From Nematostella vectensis (lineage: Eukaryota > Cnidaria > Anthozoa > Actiniaria > Edwardsiidae): a DNA stretch of 64,000 bases. Of this stretch, positions 22,701-36,500 are shown in pieces (the stretch's first letter is position 1; every line of letters begins with the position of its first letter). The notes under the pieces were generated by a model. The model was given only the letters and a program-made list of their open reading frames with translations. It did no database searches and was not told where the DNA came from. Location: contig NC_064034.1 in the NCBI RefSeq assembly GCF_932526225.1, forward strand, positions 17,124,887 through 17,188,886. The letters run 5' to 3'. The position numbers and the translations under genes were made by a program.

Positions 22701-24080
22701 TTGTTGTATCTACAGAAGCAGACTTTGTATTTCTTTTTGTAGATGTGGATGCTGGTGAGTGTCTTGTACAGTAATAGCTGTTTCTTGAGCCAATACTGAA
22801 AAATCAAAACAGATAATTTAGTCCATGTGAGCTTTATTCCTGTCCCCCTCCCCCCAATAACAGGGAGTACCTTATTACACTTTATTTTCGCATCACTTTA
22901 ATTTGGCAAATTTCAGGATTTTGAGAAATTTGGGAAAATAAAGTGACATGAAAATAAAGTATCACGAAAATTGGGATGCACAAAAATTAAGTGAGTACAC
23001 AAAAAGCTTTTGGTGAAATATTAACCATGTAATAAGCTTTATAGAAAAACCTTGTCTATTTAGTCCTCTCATGTACATATAGTACAGTATGTGTTTGAGA
23101 TGGACAACTCTGAACTGTATTTATAGATTTTTGTGAAACTAAAATTAGGCAACGCATGTTTTTGCAACAGTTTTGTAACTAAAGCACATTTTAATTTCAC
23201 TTGTTTTGCTCGATTTTTATTGCCCCAAGTTGCAAAATCCCGAAAATAAAGTGACCTGTTTTTTTTTTATGAAAATAGCGAAACGCGAAAATAAAGTGTC
23301 GCGAAATATCGCCCTCTAGACGTATATACAAAGGTACAAATATATACTCTTTAATCTGTAACATTCAACATCACTCCCCTCAACCCTTTTAGCTACCTTA
23401 AAAAAATTCTAGGCATCTTATTCAAATTTGTTAAGTGAGTGAGCGAAGTGAGTGATAGTTCTTCTGTAACCAGCTAAGTAGAGTGCGTCACCAACCCACG
23501 CACCCCCCGCCACTCTCAGAGCTCGACGAATTATAATAATGGTCACCTTTATTACACACAGAATATCTACACCTAACTTATTTGGGCAGATATTTGGGTG
23601 ATTTGATATTTTTAGCAAAGGTATATATAGTTGGTGAAGAGTATATAAAAAGCAAAAATCGTATCCATTGCGATAACGAATACATTAGCGATAGACATAT
23701 GAGAAATTAATGAGTTTGTTTATATTTACCTCGACGAAGTAGCATCGTCACTTTGTGCACTAAGCCGACCTGTCCTGCATCTAGACGCCCGTAACTTGGC
23801 CTCTATCTCAGCCTTCATTTTGCTCTGATAAAAACATATAAGACATGTATGAATCCGGTTCACAGCTGTTCTGCACAACAAAGGATCGACAAAGAACAAG
23901 AACAATGATACAAAAGACGCCAAAGAAAGAGAAAGAGCGACAAATAGGGCAACAAAGCTAATCGCTTCTATAGTATCTGCTAAAATTTGCTATTGTCGGG
24001 TTTACCTTAGAGTATTTGTAGAATATTTTGTCAGATATTTGATCCAGCTCATTCAGAGCTTCGATACACCTAGATGCCAT
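19783..24080 (-). CDS. Uncharacterised 681-aa protein, 5 exons
   Basis: Minus-strand exons in order: 24080-24006 (MASRCIEALNELDQISDK..), 23824-23730, 22795-22222, 21644-21594, 21033-19783. Their lengths (75+95+574+51+1251) sum to 2,046 nt in frame, with GT-AG at every border. An in-frame TAG six codons before the ATG supports the start. The N-terminus is predicted helical (DKIFYKYSK, then SKMKAEIEAKLRA). The middle is basic and Ser/Thr-rich with a conserved-looking block (KSPSVYGKYVPGREQ.. through LLRHRLEVRIGL). Low-complexity Pro/Ser stretches follow (SIPRSSIPRSPI). The C-terminus is a likely coiled coil (ALLELRKKIRDDLAQETADL, then IQQLYLKHH). There is no signal peptide or TM segment. I do not recognise the family; a cytoskeletal or centrosomal role would be speculation. 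Confidence 0.88.
21760..22140. repeat. Intronic repeat with gctatctcttagggtg motif
   Basis: Within the intron between the third and fourth exons of the 681-aa gene, short blocks tatctcttagggtg / atctttcagggtt / atctcttaggggt recur about six times at irregular spacing. They are probably remnants of a degenerate repeat. Confidence 0.45.
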
Positions 24081-24595
24081 GTTCTTATGCGATTCCTAGA
24101 GCATGTAGAGGTCACTTTGAATATCGAAGCCCACAGGGCGTCCTAAATTGAATTCCACAAGTAACTTTATATTTGGGAAATATCCGGTAATTCTGCAATG
24201 AAACAATTCTTTTGGGAAGAGTACGACGCAGCTGTCCTCGCAGAAGTCATTATGGTTTTACGTAACAGATTAATGACGGAAGGAAAACACAGATAAAAGT
24301 TACGAAAGGTCGTGAATTTTCGCGGCGAAATCCCAACCGCAGACAGCTTCGACTGTTTACCTCGAATTCCATAGCGACATGTCGTACCCGCACATTTGAT
24401 TGGCTTTCCTGTCAATAAATACCATATTCGGAGCGTCGAGTGTGTCGTGTACTAATGCCTTGGATGTGATTGGTCCGTGGTGATGTCATCCACTGTTTTG
24501 TTCTCCCGCCAAACACGCTTCAAACGAAATTCCTTCCAGAAATATCAATTCCCGAATGTGGAGGGAGATTTAACCCGTCTAAATGTTGGGAAACA
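24081..24595. promoter_or_regulatory. Shared (bidirectional) promoter interval
   Basis: The two start codons are only 515 bp apart on opposite strands (24080 minus, 24596 plus). The interval contains several attgg/ccaat boxes (ttgattggctt about 24398, gtgattggtcc about 24467) and no TATA box near either gene. It must hold both 5' UTRs and core promoters. That transcription is co-regulated is inference. Confidence 0.6.
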
Positions 24596-27500
24596 ATGGC
24601 AACGCAAAGCCCAACAGACAGTATCCTTCCACAGTGGAAGAAACAAGGAAGTAAAGGCAGCGATCCGAGTAAAGCTGAATCAGAGAAAAAACCTACGGCC
24701 GTAAAAATATCGGAGACTGCAAAGTAAGTGAAGTTCAGCCGGAGCCATCTTGTTCGACAGTAGCCATGTTGTGATTAAGATTTACTGTGCTTATTTGTGA
24801 TTTCTTCATTGGCAAGATAAATAAACAACTGGTGATGTACATATGACATTTGATGCATGTTTATGCTGATGTTGTAGGCCTATTTTAGAGGAACAAGCGC
24901 TTCTGAAAGAAAAATTGAAAACACTCTCATGGAAGAAAGAGAAAGATCTAGTGACGAGGCGTAAAGCACAGCCTATGGTCAGTAAAATAAACCTGATTAC
25001 TCATAGATAGTCTGTATTTTCTAGCTTGTATGCTTTACTAACAAGCATTCTCTTTTATTGTGGGTTTGCGTGTACTTTGAAGTTCTATTTTGAATTCAAC
25101 AGCGTCGGAAATTGTAAACAAGATCGAACCTTTCTTCGCATATCAAAAAATATTGTAGGACCATGCTACTCAATTTACGAATAACTCGATTCTCGTCCCC
25201 TGTACGCCTGTCTAAACTGAATTCTTTCGCATGTTATCCTCTTCCCCGATTCTTAGCATGACATGATGTATCAAGGCTATACAGCACGAAAAGGGATTGT
25301 CCCTTCCGTAATAATAATCAAACGAACGTGCGATCAATAAATTATTCATGTGATCAGTTCTTCTTTGAGATAAATGCACAGGAAATTGCTTCAAGCACTC
25401 GAGATCCACTTGCTAGCGGTTATGTTTTCTGGTTGAGAAAAAGTGAATTTTTCGAGCTGTTTTCTCCAAAATCATGATAAAAATGTTATATTCGCACTTC
25501 TGCTAATTGTATGTTACGATTTTCGTACCGGCGAAGGTGTTTTTTTTTCTCTGCCTCAGTTGCAGATTTACCTACGTGAACTCATTTCGACTTTTAACAG
25601 ATAAAAAGCTAATACCACGGAAGAAAGGTTATCAGTATGTATTTGAACAGATAGTAGATGCACGAAATATGCTATAACTGTTTTTCGTTGTTTTTGTAAC
25701 ATTAACAGCAGGAATTGTGTTGTAGTCAAAGGTCGCGTGCCCGTTTGTTGTAACAGCAGTAATTTGGGTTAGAAATATATGAAAGTAATAAAGCCAATGC
25801 TTGAAAATTTAACTTTTATTATTCGAATTCTTTGTTCTTTTTTTTTAACTGAAACAGAATCACTTATTTTGTGATAATCACATTTGACTTAGGTGTCAGG
25901 CCAGAATATGAATACAAATTAGGGTTTAAAAACTGATTAGGATTTAAACCAATAATTTAATGCTTTTCTTAATTGTTAGTGCTAATGAAATAACAAAACA
26001 TATTTTCAGTATACAAGGCATACTCAAACATTACTTGAAAAATAAGATATCTCATATTAACCAAAAAACTATTTTTAAATAATATTTTTTGACCAATGCA
26101 TTGGCTGTATTTAAACTTATGGACCTGAAGATTTTCCCACCATTTTATGGGCTTAAGAGTGACACTCAGAGGCCATGATATGATAAAAAACTCAAGGCTC
26201 CATAAGTCCCATACAGCCCAAGCAAAAGATGTAAAGCTTGCTAATCAAGCAACAAAGATGTGTGTAACACCATAGCGGTATAATAAAAACTAGTATTTCT
26301 TATTGCAGAAAACATGGTATTTTCTCACCCTCATCTCCTAAACACACAAAAAAACTGCAATGCCAATAAGGATAAACAAGGATTATTTTTTAAGAAACTC
26401 AAAAATTCTTAAAATATACCTTCTTCCTTGAATCGCTAGTATTGACAATGATGATAAAACATTTTTGCACGTAAATCTGTCATGGAGAAAAATATAAGGT
26501 GTTCTCAGCAATGTTACCTTTTCTAAGCTAAAAGAGGAAATCTCATGGAAATATTGATGTTTATTCGACATATAGGACTGCAGAGATTTAGTAACCAATT
26601 GTAGTACAGTGCTATGCTGTAGGACACCCGTATTGAGTACGGAGCTAGTCCCCTTTACTTTTTTGTGTGCTCTGCACCCTGTGTCCTTGTTTAGCTGTAG
26701 CTTAGATCTAATCTTTTCAGGTTGCAAGGCCTCCTTCCCCAGGATCTTCCAAAGCTCCACCATCCCAACAGGGCACTTCTACGGTATGCTTCCTTTGAAA
26801 TGTCATTTCCATTGTATGTATGTGCACAGGCTATTGGATGTTATACTTCAGACATCTCTGACACTGCGCATACCTAGTAAGTATAAGGACCAGCCATTGA
26901 GTACCACTGTGAGCAAGGATGAGAGACATGAAACAAAGAGGGAATGGCCTGTTAAATGGGTAACAAACACCCCCTTCTCTCAGAAGCCTATCCACTAACT
27001 TTCCTCAACTATCCACAAGTATTTTTACCCTGCATTGATATGTTGTTAACATCAGAAGAAGCCAAGCTTTTCCAACAGTTTTTATTTACTTATTATTATT
27101 AATATTAATGCACCAATCTCACATACATGATTGTTTATTTTATACAGGCCTCAAAACCAGCATCACCACCACCTGCTCGTCGACGTACAACCTCACCCTC
27201 CAATTCGTTCAATGCTGGTGTGTCCCGTAGCTCCTCCCCTTTGTTTGAAGTCCCACCAGAGATCCGTAAAAAGGTCGAGAAGGCCACTAGAGCCCGACTG
27301 TACTTGCTGCAGCAACTGGGACCAAATTCATTCATGATTGGTGGAGATTCCCCTAGTCACAAGTTCAAAGTCATCATAGGACCCCAGGTACAGTAACATA
27401 CTCGAGGGTGAGATCGGTCTTCATTTCACTCTCTTTTATGATTGGTGGAGATTCCCCTGATCACAAGTTCAAAGTCATCATAGGACCCCAGGTTCTGTAG

Positions 27501-30500
27501 CATACTTGAGGGTGAGATCTGTCTTCATTTCACTTCATTTCACTTTCTTTTTTGGATTGGTGAAGATTCCCCTGATCACAAATTCAAAGTCATCATAGGA
27601 CCCCAGGTTCGGTAGTATACTTGAGGTTGAGATCAGTCTTCATTTCACTCTCTTTTATGATTGGTGGGGATTCCCCTGATCACAAGTTCAAAGTCATCAT
27701 AGGACCCCAGGTTCGGTAGTATACTTGAGGTTGAGATCAGTCTTCATTTCACTCTCTTTTATGATTGGTGGGGATTCCCCTGATCACAAGTTCAAAGTCA
27801 TCATAGGACCCCAGGTTCGGTAGTATACTTGAGGTTGAGATCAGTCTTCATTTCACTCTCTTTTATGATTGGTGGGGATTCCCCTGATCACAAGTTCAAA
27901 GTTATCATAGGACCCCAGGTTCGGTAGTATACTTGAGGTTGAGATCAGTCTTCATTTCACTCTCTTTTATGATTGCCGGGGATTCCCCTGGTCACAAGTT
28001 CAAAGTCATCATAGGACCCCAGGTTCTGTAGCATCCTTGAGGGTGAGATCAATCTGCCTTTACTCTCTTTTTATGATTGGGGGGATCCCCCTGGTCACAA
28101 GTTCAAAGTCATCATAGGACCCCAAGTTCTGTAGCATACTTGAGGGTGAGATCAGTCTCTAATACTTTATCGTTATTGTTGTTCAGAAGGGGCTAAGCAA
28201 ATGTGTTGCATTTTCTAAAAAAAATCCCCTTTTGGCAATAAACCAGATTAGAACACAAAAGCAAAATGTAGATAATATTCGCCATGTCTGTTGCAAAGGA
28301 AATTATCAAAATCTGTCTGGAACCAATTTTTTTTAACTATAGAATTTGCACTGTTGAACTAAAATTGCACCTTTGTGACAAATTTTGAGCCTTCTTGTTT
28401 ATATACTTTCTAATTGCTTGTTTTGTCTGGTTTGTTTGCAGACGTGCACATGTGCTAAATCCTTCTGTAATCACCTACTCTTTGTTATGCTGAGAGTGTT
28501 TAAAGTTAGAGAAAATGATCCTATTTTATGGAGTAGCAATTTGAAGAATTTTGAGGTGAGTTGTAGATTGTGTGTAGATATTTTTTTGTATAAGCCAAAC
28601 TAATTTCTTTTTTTTTAGTTTTGCAAGTTTTGTAATCATCATCCCTCAGAATTCTTTTAAAAAGGGTTTAGAATACTGTACAAAAAATAGTAGAAGCTTT
28701 ATACTGTTTTGTAAGGTATAATTTTCATGTGGGAGTGATATAATGTGCATTTTTCAGAACATCTTGATAGGCATTCTTATCATTATTATTATTATAATCT
28801 CCACTAAGAAATCATTTTTCCCCAAAAGTTTATCATGCCTTTGTCACAATGTTTCATCAATAATAAGCTCTCTTATTACTTTTTCTCCTTAGGTGGAGAC
28901 CTTATTTTCAAGATTTCATGCCAGAGTTAATTCAAGATTGGCCAAAAACAGTAGCAGTAAATCAGGGCGGGGCAAGTCCCCCCAGAGGGTGACCCCACCT
29001 CCATCCACACCTGAGGCCGCTGCATCATCATCAGCAGCAGCGGCTGCTGGCAAGGAGGATGAGGAAGTGTGTCCTATCTGTCTGCTGGAGATGGTCGAGG
29101 GGGAGAGTTTGACTTGCTGCACAGGGGGCTGCAACAACACACTTCATCAGCACTGCATGGAGATCTGTAATTATTATAACTTAGTGCATGAAATTTTCAC
29201 GACTAGACAATTTTGTGATTCTTTTGGCCAAAAACAATCTTTTGGACTCTTTTAATTAAATGACTCAATTATTTTTTAACTAAAATTGCAACTAACTTTA
29301 CCAACATGTATGTTGCTCACCTAACAAACCAAGACTTGACTATAATTTTAGTGTTATATACTGTAAATATTGGGAGTCTTGAGAGTTTTTTTATTGCTGA
29401 TTCCCACCCTTTACTATCCTTTTAAAGATGTAAATCATGAATTGTTTGTGCCACCTTTTTGCAACACCTACTTTTTTTATGCAAGGTGTCAGCAGCACAT
29501 GATTGGATATAAAAAGAAGGCCATACTGTATGATTGAATGGTTCAGCAAAAATGCTGTTCTTGGTTCTAGGGGCCGCCGAGTGCAGACTTCGAAAGGAAA
29601 GACTCAACTGCCCCTTGTGTCGTAGAATACTGCCTCCTGAAGCTGCAAAATCTCTAAGCGACAGGTTGGTCAACATAGTTTAAGCTATAAATATTGGAGG
29701 CAGATTATAAATCAGATGTAAATGTTATAATGAACCCCAAGACAGGATTTATTTTTCTAATACTTGCAGGTCCCCAACTGGTCCCAAATTCTTACCATGT
29801 GCTCCTGATGTACCAAACCCTCTTGAACCAGGCGAAGTCATTACTCTTCCTCACTCCAACCCAATCCCCACTGGGCAAGTAGATTTAGCAAGGCCCTGGG
29901 TTCAGGTAAGACATAATTCTGATGTGTAATGTTTCTACCATAAAAGCTTTAATAAGCTCCATATGGAATAAAACAGTATCTTTTCATTGCCTCGAAGACG
30001 ATTTTAAAGTTTTAAGGCTTATTATGACAGTGCAATAGAATTACTGAGATTTACTTTTATAAAATCTGTTAAGCTATCTTATTTGAGTTGTTGGGGTTCT
30101 TGTAGGGGGAGGGAGGAGGTGGAGATCCTCTTGGGGTGGGGTGAGGGGTTGGGAGGGCTAATTGAGCTGTCATGGTGTGCTTCTCAGGCTGTCATTACTG
30201 AAGGTACAGCCAATTAGTGCTGGTTCAAATTGTCAGTGGCTTAAACACTGTAAGAGTGAATTTCAATCATGCCAGATTGACTAGATCCATCTGTGATCTT
30301 AGTTCGAACTTTTAACTCCACTACACAAGGCTACATTAACACATGCTTGTATGAGTAATAGCACAATACACACTACATCTTGATAATAGCAAATGCTATA
30401 ATGTGTACATTAAATAGAAGGTTCTTTAGCTACAGCACATTATTAACTTCATTGGTATACAAACTCCATAGCGGCATATCTGAAGTTGCTCATTACAACC

Positions 30501-33500
30501 TCTGTTTCCTTCCAGGCTTTTGGGGAAGAGCTTGTATCATGCTTATTCTCGCGGGAGTGGAACATCCGGGAGATTGCCCTCCGCCGCCTTAGCAGAGACA
30601 TCTATTCCTACTTGCGGAATGAGGGTTCCAACCTCACGGACCTGACTGCTGTGGAGGCCTCCTGCTCCCTGCTGACCATGATGTGTGGGGACCCGGTTTA
30701 CAGGGTTTATGTCGCTGCCTTGGTATGTTAAATGCCCCGAATTACATTTCCAACCGAAAGTTTTAAGTAAATGCAAGACTGGTGTTAGCTTGTAATAGCC
30801 TACCCACCCACTTTCCAGGGCCGTAGCAGGGCGTGGGGCACTCATGGCATGTACCCCTTCAATAATTTCAAAAATTACAAGGAAATGACCAGTAGGGGCA
30901 TGGCTGTGCCCCCCTCCCCCCAATATTTTCTTAATGTTTCTGTATTGTGCCCCCCCCCCCCCCAATATTTCGAGGCCTGCTACGGCTCTGCTTGCACAAA
31001 AAAGCTTTTACCCAGTTTTTTTTTTCATACAGAATTAGGTGATGTATCATAATCTGGCACCATAATCCTTATTTTGTCTGGCCGCACATAAGCTGGGTAT
31101 AAAAGTGAAAAGCATGCTCAAAAATAAAGCAAGACAGATTTGCCCAAAAAGAAAAAAACATCTTAGCAGGCCATTTTTTATCTGTTACACCTTTTATCCT
31201 CCCTTGTTTTAAAACAACATATCATTGTATCCAATACATTTGTCTTTTTATTACTTTTGGTGTTTTGTCATCGAAGCTAATAGATTGTTTCTTGGAATAA
31301 AGAAAGCATTGAATGGGGTTTGGAATGACCTATATTTACAGATTTCTCCCTCATTTCTTTCCCACAGAGGACATTACGGGTGATGCTTGCACACACGAAT
31401 TACACTTCACGTGATGAGAAGATGCTTATACAGTCCTACCTTCACCCTGTGGTGGAAGCCATCTTGGCCAAGTGCTCTGATGGGAATAGGTAAAGATGTA
31501 CATGAGCTGTAAAAGTGCTGTGTGCTGTTCTAGGAAACATCTTCACTCTTACTATCAAGGGAGTTTTCACAAAGGACACCCAGAATTCCCACTCAAGATT
31601 AACAATACAGTGCTTGCCTGAAAAACCTTTTTTCCTCCAGAAAATGGGTTCTTGTAGCACTTGTACACCCCCTCCACCCTCTTAATTCCTGGAATTTCCA
31701 ATTTCCTCTGCAGAGTTTGAAAAAAATACTGTTGGCGTATTATTGTGTGATGTGATTCCTGAAAACACTACTCCCCTGAACGAGGGAATGGGGTTTAGGG
31801 GGATGGGGTTGTCTTTGATTGCTGATTTGCACGTTCTTCTTTCGTACAAACACTGTATTTTGTCCATCTCCAGGTTTGAAATGTTGGGGAAAAGGGGTAG
31901 GGGGTTACGAAAGTTACATGTTGCTAGGGTTCTCGCTATGCCAAGGACATTGGCTTCAACGCTATCTGGTTTCTATTTTCAGACGAATCAGCGCATTATC
32001 TATGAAAGTGCTCCTTGAGTTCTGCAAAGATGAGTCTGGCGACCTCGCACTAGGGCGCATGCTCCGGGATCACCGCATTCAGCCAATGGGCGGCCTGGGC
32101 TTCATGCTGGCATGCATCCTGACCACCGCACATGAGTACGCTACTTGGCCCTGGTGGCTGGGAAGGCTGTACTTCTTGCGCAAGCTGCTGGATGAGTACG
32201 TGGAGGATTTCCAGCTTGGAGGGGGCGACCCGGCGATTAGTGATGAGAGTGTGGGGGTCATCTTACAAGATCATCACCAGGTTGGTCGATTGCCAAGATT
32301 CATTGATTTTCATAGGGGGCTGCTTGCCAAGATACCATAAATTACTAAATGCATTTCTATAGCGCCCTGATGAAGAATTAAAAGTAAAATCCGAAACGTT
32401 GGCATCTCTTGATTCCTGTTTTGTCTGTTTTCCCGCTATCTATGCATATACTTCCGCGGCCTCCTCAGCTCAATATCTTTCTCTATAGCGCTTATTTAAC
32501 ATGCTGATATCATCTATGTACTACCACAAACAGAACACAAACCACATAACCACAAAACTTACTGATTTTAAAATTCAAATTCTCGAGAAACCTAAAAGAT
32601 ACCAATTCCATGATGACAACCATCTTTTAGTCAGTTGCCAACATGGTAGCACGACTAGTCATTCCATTTTACAGGAACATATTATTATTTTCCTTTAATT
32701 GAACCATCAACCATTATCTACCTTTCCAACGTGTCCTTCTCACTACAAAACCTTTTTTCTAACGTGCGTTCCCGCCGCTGTTTGTCTATAGGTGGACGGC
32801 ACCGAGATCTTCAGCGATAACCCGACTCGCTTGATGTCGGTGATGAAATTCGCCATCCTGGCAGCCCAGTGCTCTCACAGCAAAGTCACCAAGTTCGCAG
32901 TGTCCGTGCTCACATGCTGCACAAGCCTCGCAGCTGGCTGTCCGTCCGCCTTCGTCCACATCAAGAAACTAGTCTCCAAGTTAAAGCCTTCCCAGCGCAG
33001 CATTCTGCAGCGTCGACTCGCAACGCTTGCCCGCAGGAACAACAGCCTCGAGAGCAGTGATAGCGAGGGGACGGTCAGTGAGGCGAGTACAGTCCTTGCG
33101 GATGACGTGCAAGGTGGACCCTCTGATGGGCACGACTGTCTGCAGCTGCCACGCCCTCGGGACAGGGGGTGCTGCTCGGCAAGCTGCACCGATGATGAGA
33201 CTGATAACCTATCCGACAACGAGCTGCTTCAGTCGATAGTGGAATCCTTGCAGCGGCCACACCATCTTGCTCTCCACAGCCCCCCACCCTCCCCCACACG
33301 GGATGTGGAATCTTTGGACTGGACGCGCTCGGAAGGGGAGTCCCCACGCTTTCCACCGGTAAAGGTTGTGATGGGAGGGAAGTGTCAACAGATAATTGAG
33401 GAGGAGGAAGCAGTTGCGCTAGCGAAGGCGATGGAGTTGTCTGCTTTGCAGAGGGGTCCTCAGAAAATTCGTAGCCTCCAGCCGGATGCCAATGATCCTG

Positions 33501-36500
33501 AGGAAGATGAGATGGTCATCGTCTACACGCAACCAGAGGTACACAGCCTTGTAAACTTAAAGAGCTCTGCTCAGCCACACCTTTGTTATTGTCTTTATTC
33601 AATTTAGAAAACGAATAACCAAAGCTTTATGATGGAAAAGGGACGCTTTCTGTGCTTGTTTTTTTTTTTTTGCTATTGGAGACTTTCTATTTTACTTTTT
33701 TTATTAAAGATAACTCACTCTATTTCTCATTTTTTCTATTACTACTTTCTCGCCATTAACTCCATTGTGTTCTGTTATGTCTCACAGTCTCTGGACAAAG
33801 CTGCGAACACCAAGCACTTGTATCTTGAGAACGTGCACTGGAAGAAGGGCGAGTTGTTGGGCACGGGGGCGTTCTCTTCGTGTTACGGGGCTCGTGACGT
33901 GATGACGGGCTCACTCATGGCCGTCAAGCAGGTCTGTTTGATAGTTAAACCCTTTTTTTCTATTTTTATAACGGATTTATATTCACAAATTAGCCACCCA
34001 AAAACGTAGATTCATTTTGAAAGTGAAACATCAATTGGGTTAATAAGCGGATGCAAAGAATGATGAGATGGCGACTTAGGTCGCTCGCGCGTTAATCAAC
34101 AGATCACAAACTGAGCACATCAATAATTTTAAACTTCGCACAGAAACGTCGATGTTTATGCGATTGCTCTAGACTTTTTGCCAAAGACGACCAAATATAT
34201 GGAGAGTGCACACGTTTAAAAATTGTATTTGTATTAACACGCAATAATGTAGTAGCACTTAAAAAAGTAAACAACATTTTTTTTGCACTTATATGAAACT
34301 GACGCAGAATTTGACGATATTGCCAAAATCAGTTCAATATGAGGTGATACAGCCTCTGTGAAGGTTATAAAAAATCTGTGGAAGGGAAAAATAGTTAGAT
34401 GCATATTTAGAATTTCGACACTTTAAACTGACGGCGAAGTTCAGCCTGTTCGAAAAGCATTCATGTTAGCCTTTATTACCCGAGTTTTTGCAAATATAAC
34501 CGCCAATTGTGTACAATAACTCATACCAAATTTGGTTTGGCTATGTTCAATAGAAAGAAAGTTGTAACATTTTGAATAACGCTACCATTTTAAAACATCT
34601 TTCCGCAAAACTAATAAAAACACATTTTTCGTAATATTTCAACAATCAACCGTGGAATTTTAGAGATATTTGTCAATGATAAAATTCGGTCCTTTAGACA
34701 ACTTTTATGATCGGCTACACTGCATAGAAGCGCTTATTTGGGACGGGAATTTTTTTTATTGTGGGACTATCTCGGGTTGTGTTTTCGTGCTGGTGGTGGT
34801 TGTCAATTTTACGCCACCCAGCGGTATGCAAATCGAGAGCGTGTTGGAAATGCACACATTAGTCAGGGGGGTGCAAAGACGAGGGTCAAGCGTGAGCTGT
34901 TGTTTACAATGCAACACGATATGATCTAGTGCGTATCATTTAGTTGCAAAAAAACTTTGTTCTTCATTACAGTATTCTATTACTACATTTGGCCAGTTTA
35001 ATATCATACCTAAAATATTGTACCGGCCACTTGTAATAAAAGAATATCGGCCGTTTTAAAATGAGATATGCACGAGCTCTTATGGTGTTGTATTGTAAAC
35101 AAATCAGGCATGAAGCTCGTCTTTGCGCCCCCCTGACTGATGTTCCCCAAAGGTGCCAACTTACCCCTTCGGCAATACACTAAAATGTTATCGTTTTGGA
35201 CAGCCTGAAATAATCTACAACGGTCGTCTTTTTTTTTTAGAACCTTCATGATGTATATTTTGTTACTTACTCTTCATTTTCTTTTCTTTAGGTGTCTTTT
35301 TGTCGGAACTCCAAGAGTGAACAGGACAAGGTCTGTCAGACGATAATGGATGAGATCGCGATTCTTGCTCGCCTCAAGCATCCACACCTGATTAAATGCC
35401 TCGGAGCCACTCGCCACACTGGTCACTTCAACATCTTCCTTGAGTGGATGGCCGGAGGATCCATCTCCATGCTCCTGTCAAAGTACGGCCCGTTCGAGGA
35501 GGCGATCCTGATCCGATATCTCCGTCAGATCCTGCAGGGCGTGTCGTACTTGCACGAGAATCAAGTCGTGCATAGAGATATTAAAGGTAACGCGCCTTGC
35601 CGTCATGGACCATCATGAAGGGAAGGGAGGGACTGGATGGGGGAGAGGGACGCAGGCAGGGAGGAAGTAATAGGGCATGGCTGATACAGCCTACACAAGG
35701 GTCGTGCTTAGGGTAACGCGCCTTGCCGTCATGGACCATGAAAAGACCGTAAGGGAGGGCAAAAATGGAGAAAGGGGGAGGAAGGGATGGGGTGTGGTGT
35801 GACAGGTACTAGGGACATTTCTCGCCATTTAGACGATCATCCATGGGGATATTAATGGCATTGTCCTTTGCCACTATGAGAAATCAGGAGAGGGTGGTAG
35901 GGATGTGGGAAAGTGTCTGTCTTGTAATACTATGGACTTATGTTCTCCATATTGGAGTCAAAGGTAAACTTTTCAATTTGGCCGATCAATGCTTTTTGTT
36001 TTCTAACAATGTTATGTTATTCAGAAATTGTAGATGTATTTTGATTATTCTGGTGCTATTGATTGCGACTATACATACCTTATTCCATGATTAACTAATC
36101 ATTCACTCAGGTGCCAACATTCTCGTGGACTCTACCGGACAAGATATCCGAATCGCAGATTTCGGCGCCGCCGCTCGTCTTGCCACTCAAATCACGGGTG
36201 CTGGAGAGTTCCAGGGTCAGCTACTTGGCACCATAGCGTTCATGGCCCCTGAGGTCCTCCGTGGCGAGAGCTATGGGCGGAGTTGCGACGTGTGGAGCGT
36301 GGGCTGCGTGTTAATCGAGATGGCCACAGGGAAACCACCGTGGAATGCGCATGAGCATTCGAATCACTTAGCTCTGATATTTAAGGTATCAATTTACAAG
36401 AAGATTTTTATTTGTTTGCACCTTTCCAAATAAGGCAAGGTTTTCTTGACACTCATTTCCTTATTTATTTGATACCCATTAAAGCACGCATTGATACTTG

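Noticed and set aside
24470-24595. Extension of MAP3K1 start to 24470
   Set aside because: The codon at 24470 is TTG, not ATG; the first in-frame ATG is 24596 in a good context.
30543-30965. 140-codon minus-strand frame
   Set aside because: It is mostly antisense to MAP3K1 exon 9 and then crosses a miniature transposon.
32365-32420. Possible hammerhead ribozyme core (ctgatgaag ... cgaaacgttgg) in MAP3K1 intron 11
   Set aside because: The two conserved core boxes are present at a plausible distance, as in Penelope-type retroelement remnants, but the bases between them do not form a convincing stem II and I could not place a cleavage site with stems I and III.
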